A stretch of 64,000 nucleotides of DNA from Pigmentiphaga litoralis. Its GTDB lineage: Bacteria > Pseudomonadota > Gammaproteobacteria > Burkholderiales > Burkholderiaceae_B. Below the pieces are notes generated by a model that did no database searches, was not told the origin of the DNA, and saw only the letters and a program-made list of their open reading frames with translations. Within the stretch, counting starts at the first letter, position 1; every line of letters starts with the position of its first letter. Of the stretch, positions 62,885-64,000 are shown one piece after another. The stretch spans positions 1 to 64,000 of the forward strand of contig NZ_JACCBP010000004.1 in the NCBI RefSeq assembly GCF_013408655.1, written 5' to 3'. The translations under genes were made by a program, and so were the position numbers.

Positions 62885-64000
62885 TTACAGCTCGCCGTAC
62901 GAATGCAGGCCCGACAGGAACATGTTCACGCCCAGGAACGCGAAGCCTGTGACCAACAGACCCACCAGCGCCCAGTACGCGGCGCCGTCGCCCCGCAGGC
63001 CTTTCATCATGCGCATATGGAGCCAGGCGGCGTAATTGAGCCAGACGATCAGCGCCCACGTTTCTTTGGGGTCCCACTGCCAGTAGGCGCCCCAGGCGTC
63101 GGCCGCCCACAGCGCGCCCAGGATGGTCGCCACGGTAAAGAAGGCAAAGCCGACGGCAATGGCCTTGTACATGATGTCGTCAAGGATCTCGAGCGCGGGC
63201 AGCCGTTCGGCAATCCGGCGGCGGCCCAGCAGGATGCCGCCCACGATCAGCGCCACCACCGCGGCATAGACCATCCAGTACGCCGGCATGCCGCTCTGGC
63301 GAAACACCATCGGTTCCAGGCCCAGCAGCACCCCCAGCAGGAACAGTGGCGACAGCTTGACCCACGACGTGGTCTGCCCATGCGACTTGACCAGGTAGGC
63401 GAACGCCACCATGGCCGCCAACGAGAACGTGCCATACCCAATGAAGTTGGCAGGCACATGCAGCTTCATCCACCAGCTTTGCAGGGCGGGCACCAGCGGC
63501 TGGATTTCCTGCGCGCCGCGATCAAACGTGTACCAGAGCAGGAAAGCCACGGCCGACGAGATCACCAGCAGCACAAAACCACCCAGGCTGCGGGTTTCGT
63601 ATTTCTGTTCGTAGTACAGGTAGAACAGCGCCGTGATCAGCGAGAACAGCACGAACACTTCGTACAGGTTGCTGACCGGAATGTGGCCGATGTCGGGGCT
63701 GAGCAGATAGCTTTCGTGCCAGCGCACCAGCAGGCCGGTCAGGCCGGCAAACACGGCCGACCAGCTGAGCGCGGTGCCCAGCCAGGCGCCCGTGGCGCTG
63801 CGGCCGACCAGGCCGATCCAGTAACAGGCGGTGGCCAGCACAAACAGCGTGCACATCCACAAAATCGCCGATTGCGAGGACAGCAGGTATTTCAGGAAGA
63901 AGGCCTGATCGCCCCGCGCCAGGTCACCGCCATAGGCCATGACCGCCAGGCCGCCGCTGATCGTCACGGCGATCATCAGCGAGCGCAGGGGCCGCCACAA
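62885..64000 (-). CDS. ccsB: Cytochrome c biogenesis protein CcsB/ResC (5' end outside the window)
   Basis: At least 371 residues of a system II cytochrome c synthase subunit (CcsB/CcsA/ResC family), which with ResB attaches haem to apocytochromes at the inner membrane. The tryptophan-rich haem-handling motif WGAYWQWDPKETWAL is present near the C-terminus, with surrounding histidines in KLHVPANFIGYG and NYAAWLHMRMM. The first visible codon is not a convincing start (TTG), so the reading frame probably begins beyond the right edge. resB is expected next upstream. Confidence 0.9.
   Translation of the reverse strand: MWRPLRSLMIAVTISGGLAVMAYGGDLARGDQAFFLKYLLSSQSAILWMCTLFVLATACYWIGLVGRSATGAWLGTALSWSAVFAGLTGLLVRWHESYLLSPDIGHIPVSNLYEVFVLFSLITALFYLYYEQKYETRSLGGFVLLVISSAVAFLLWYTFDRGAQEIQPLVPALQSWWMKLHVPANFIGYGTFSLAAMVAFAYLVKSHGQTTSWVKLSPLFLLGVLLGLEPMVFRQSGMPAYWMVYAAVVALIVGGILLGRRRIAERLPALEILDDIMYKAIAVGFAFFTVATILGALWAADAWGAYWQWDPKETWALIVWLNYAAWLHMRMMKGLRGDGAAYWALVGLLVTGFAFLGVNMFLSGLHSYGEL

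Overview
The window reads as a high-GC Burkholderiales chromosome, most like Alcaligenaceae (Bordetella/Achromobacter/Pigmentiphaga type). The reasons are three orphan Bug/TctC-type tricarboxylate-binding proteins, the aroK-aroB-dgt order beside a divergent mrcA, the cyaY/lptM-lysA-msrQP-ccsB neighbourhood, and an rrn leader of betaproteobacterial type. The genus is not fixed by anything I can see. No tRNA, CRISPR array, insertion sequence, phage gene or attachment site was found.

Region by region: (1) 1-621 is the upstream end of an rRNA operon on the minus strand, with 16S leader, boxA and two sigma70-like promoters; the 16S gene lies off the left edge. (2) 0.8-18.8 kb is mostly core: enoyl-CoA hydratase, a DegP/MucD protease behind a PmrA-like box, a ferritin-like desaturase homologue, a Na+/solute symporter, ubiquinone genes (ubiB, ubiJ, ubiE with a Tim44-domain gene between), ahpC-ahpF, phoB-phoR, serA, and a divergent AraC regulator/SDR pair. 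(3) 18.8-26.8 kb holds a CitMHS citrate carrier, a HIT protein, a YcgR-like PilZ protein, a 1309-residue FAD/Fe-S dehydrogenase, an ArsC/Spx-like protein and a YqaA-type membrane protein. (4) 26.9-39.6 kb is accessory metabolism: an orphan TctC, ilvA, an MHS-family carrier coupled to an unusual AroE-like dehydrogenase, then acnD-prpF with two divergent TctC receptors and a GntR regulator that appears to have two winged helices. (5) 39.6-51.1 kb is one ten-gene minus-strand operon with a divergent LysR gene: an NMT1/SsuA-type ABC importer with two binding proteins, two amidohydrolases, an isochorismatase-like hydrolase, an SDR, a LOG-family protein and a DUF3830 protein. (6) 51.2-64 kb is core again (dgt, aroB, aroK, mrcA, cyaY, lptM, lysA, msrQP, 3'-terminal part of ccsB) with a redox-type qorB/HxlR pair inserted.

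Two modules look most worth study. The ten-gene operon has the parts for import, deamination, hydrolytic ring opening and amide cleavage of a nitrogen heterocycle, but no family in it fixes the substrate. The acnD-prpF-TctC-GntR cluster lacks prpB and prpC in the window and looks like a tricarboxylate (for example aconitate or methylcitrate) utilisation unit; two of its promoters carry a related ATGAT palindrome at the -10/spacer.

A recurrent feature is short degenerate tandem repeats (7-20 bp units) in at least eight intergenic spacers and none recognised inside genes.
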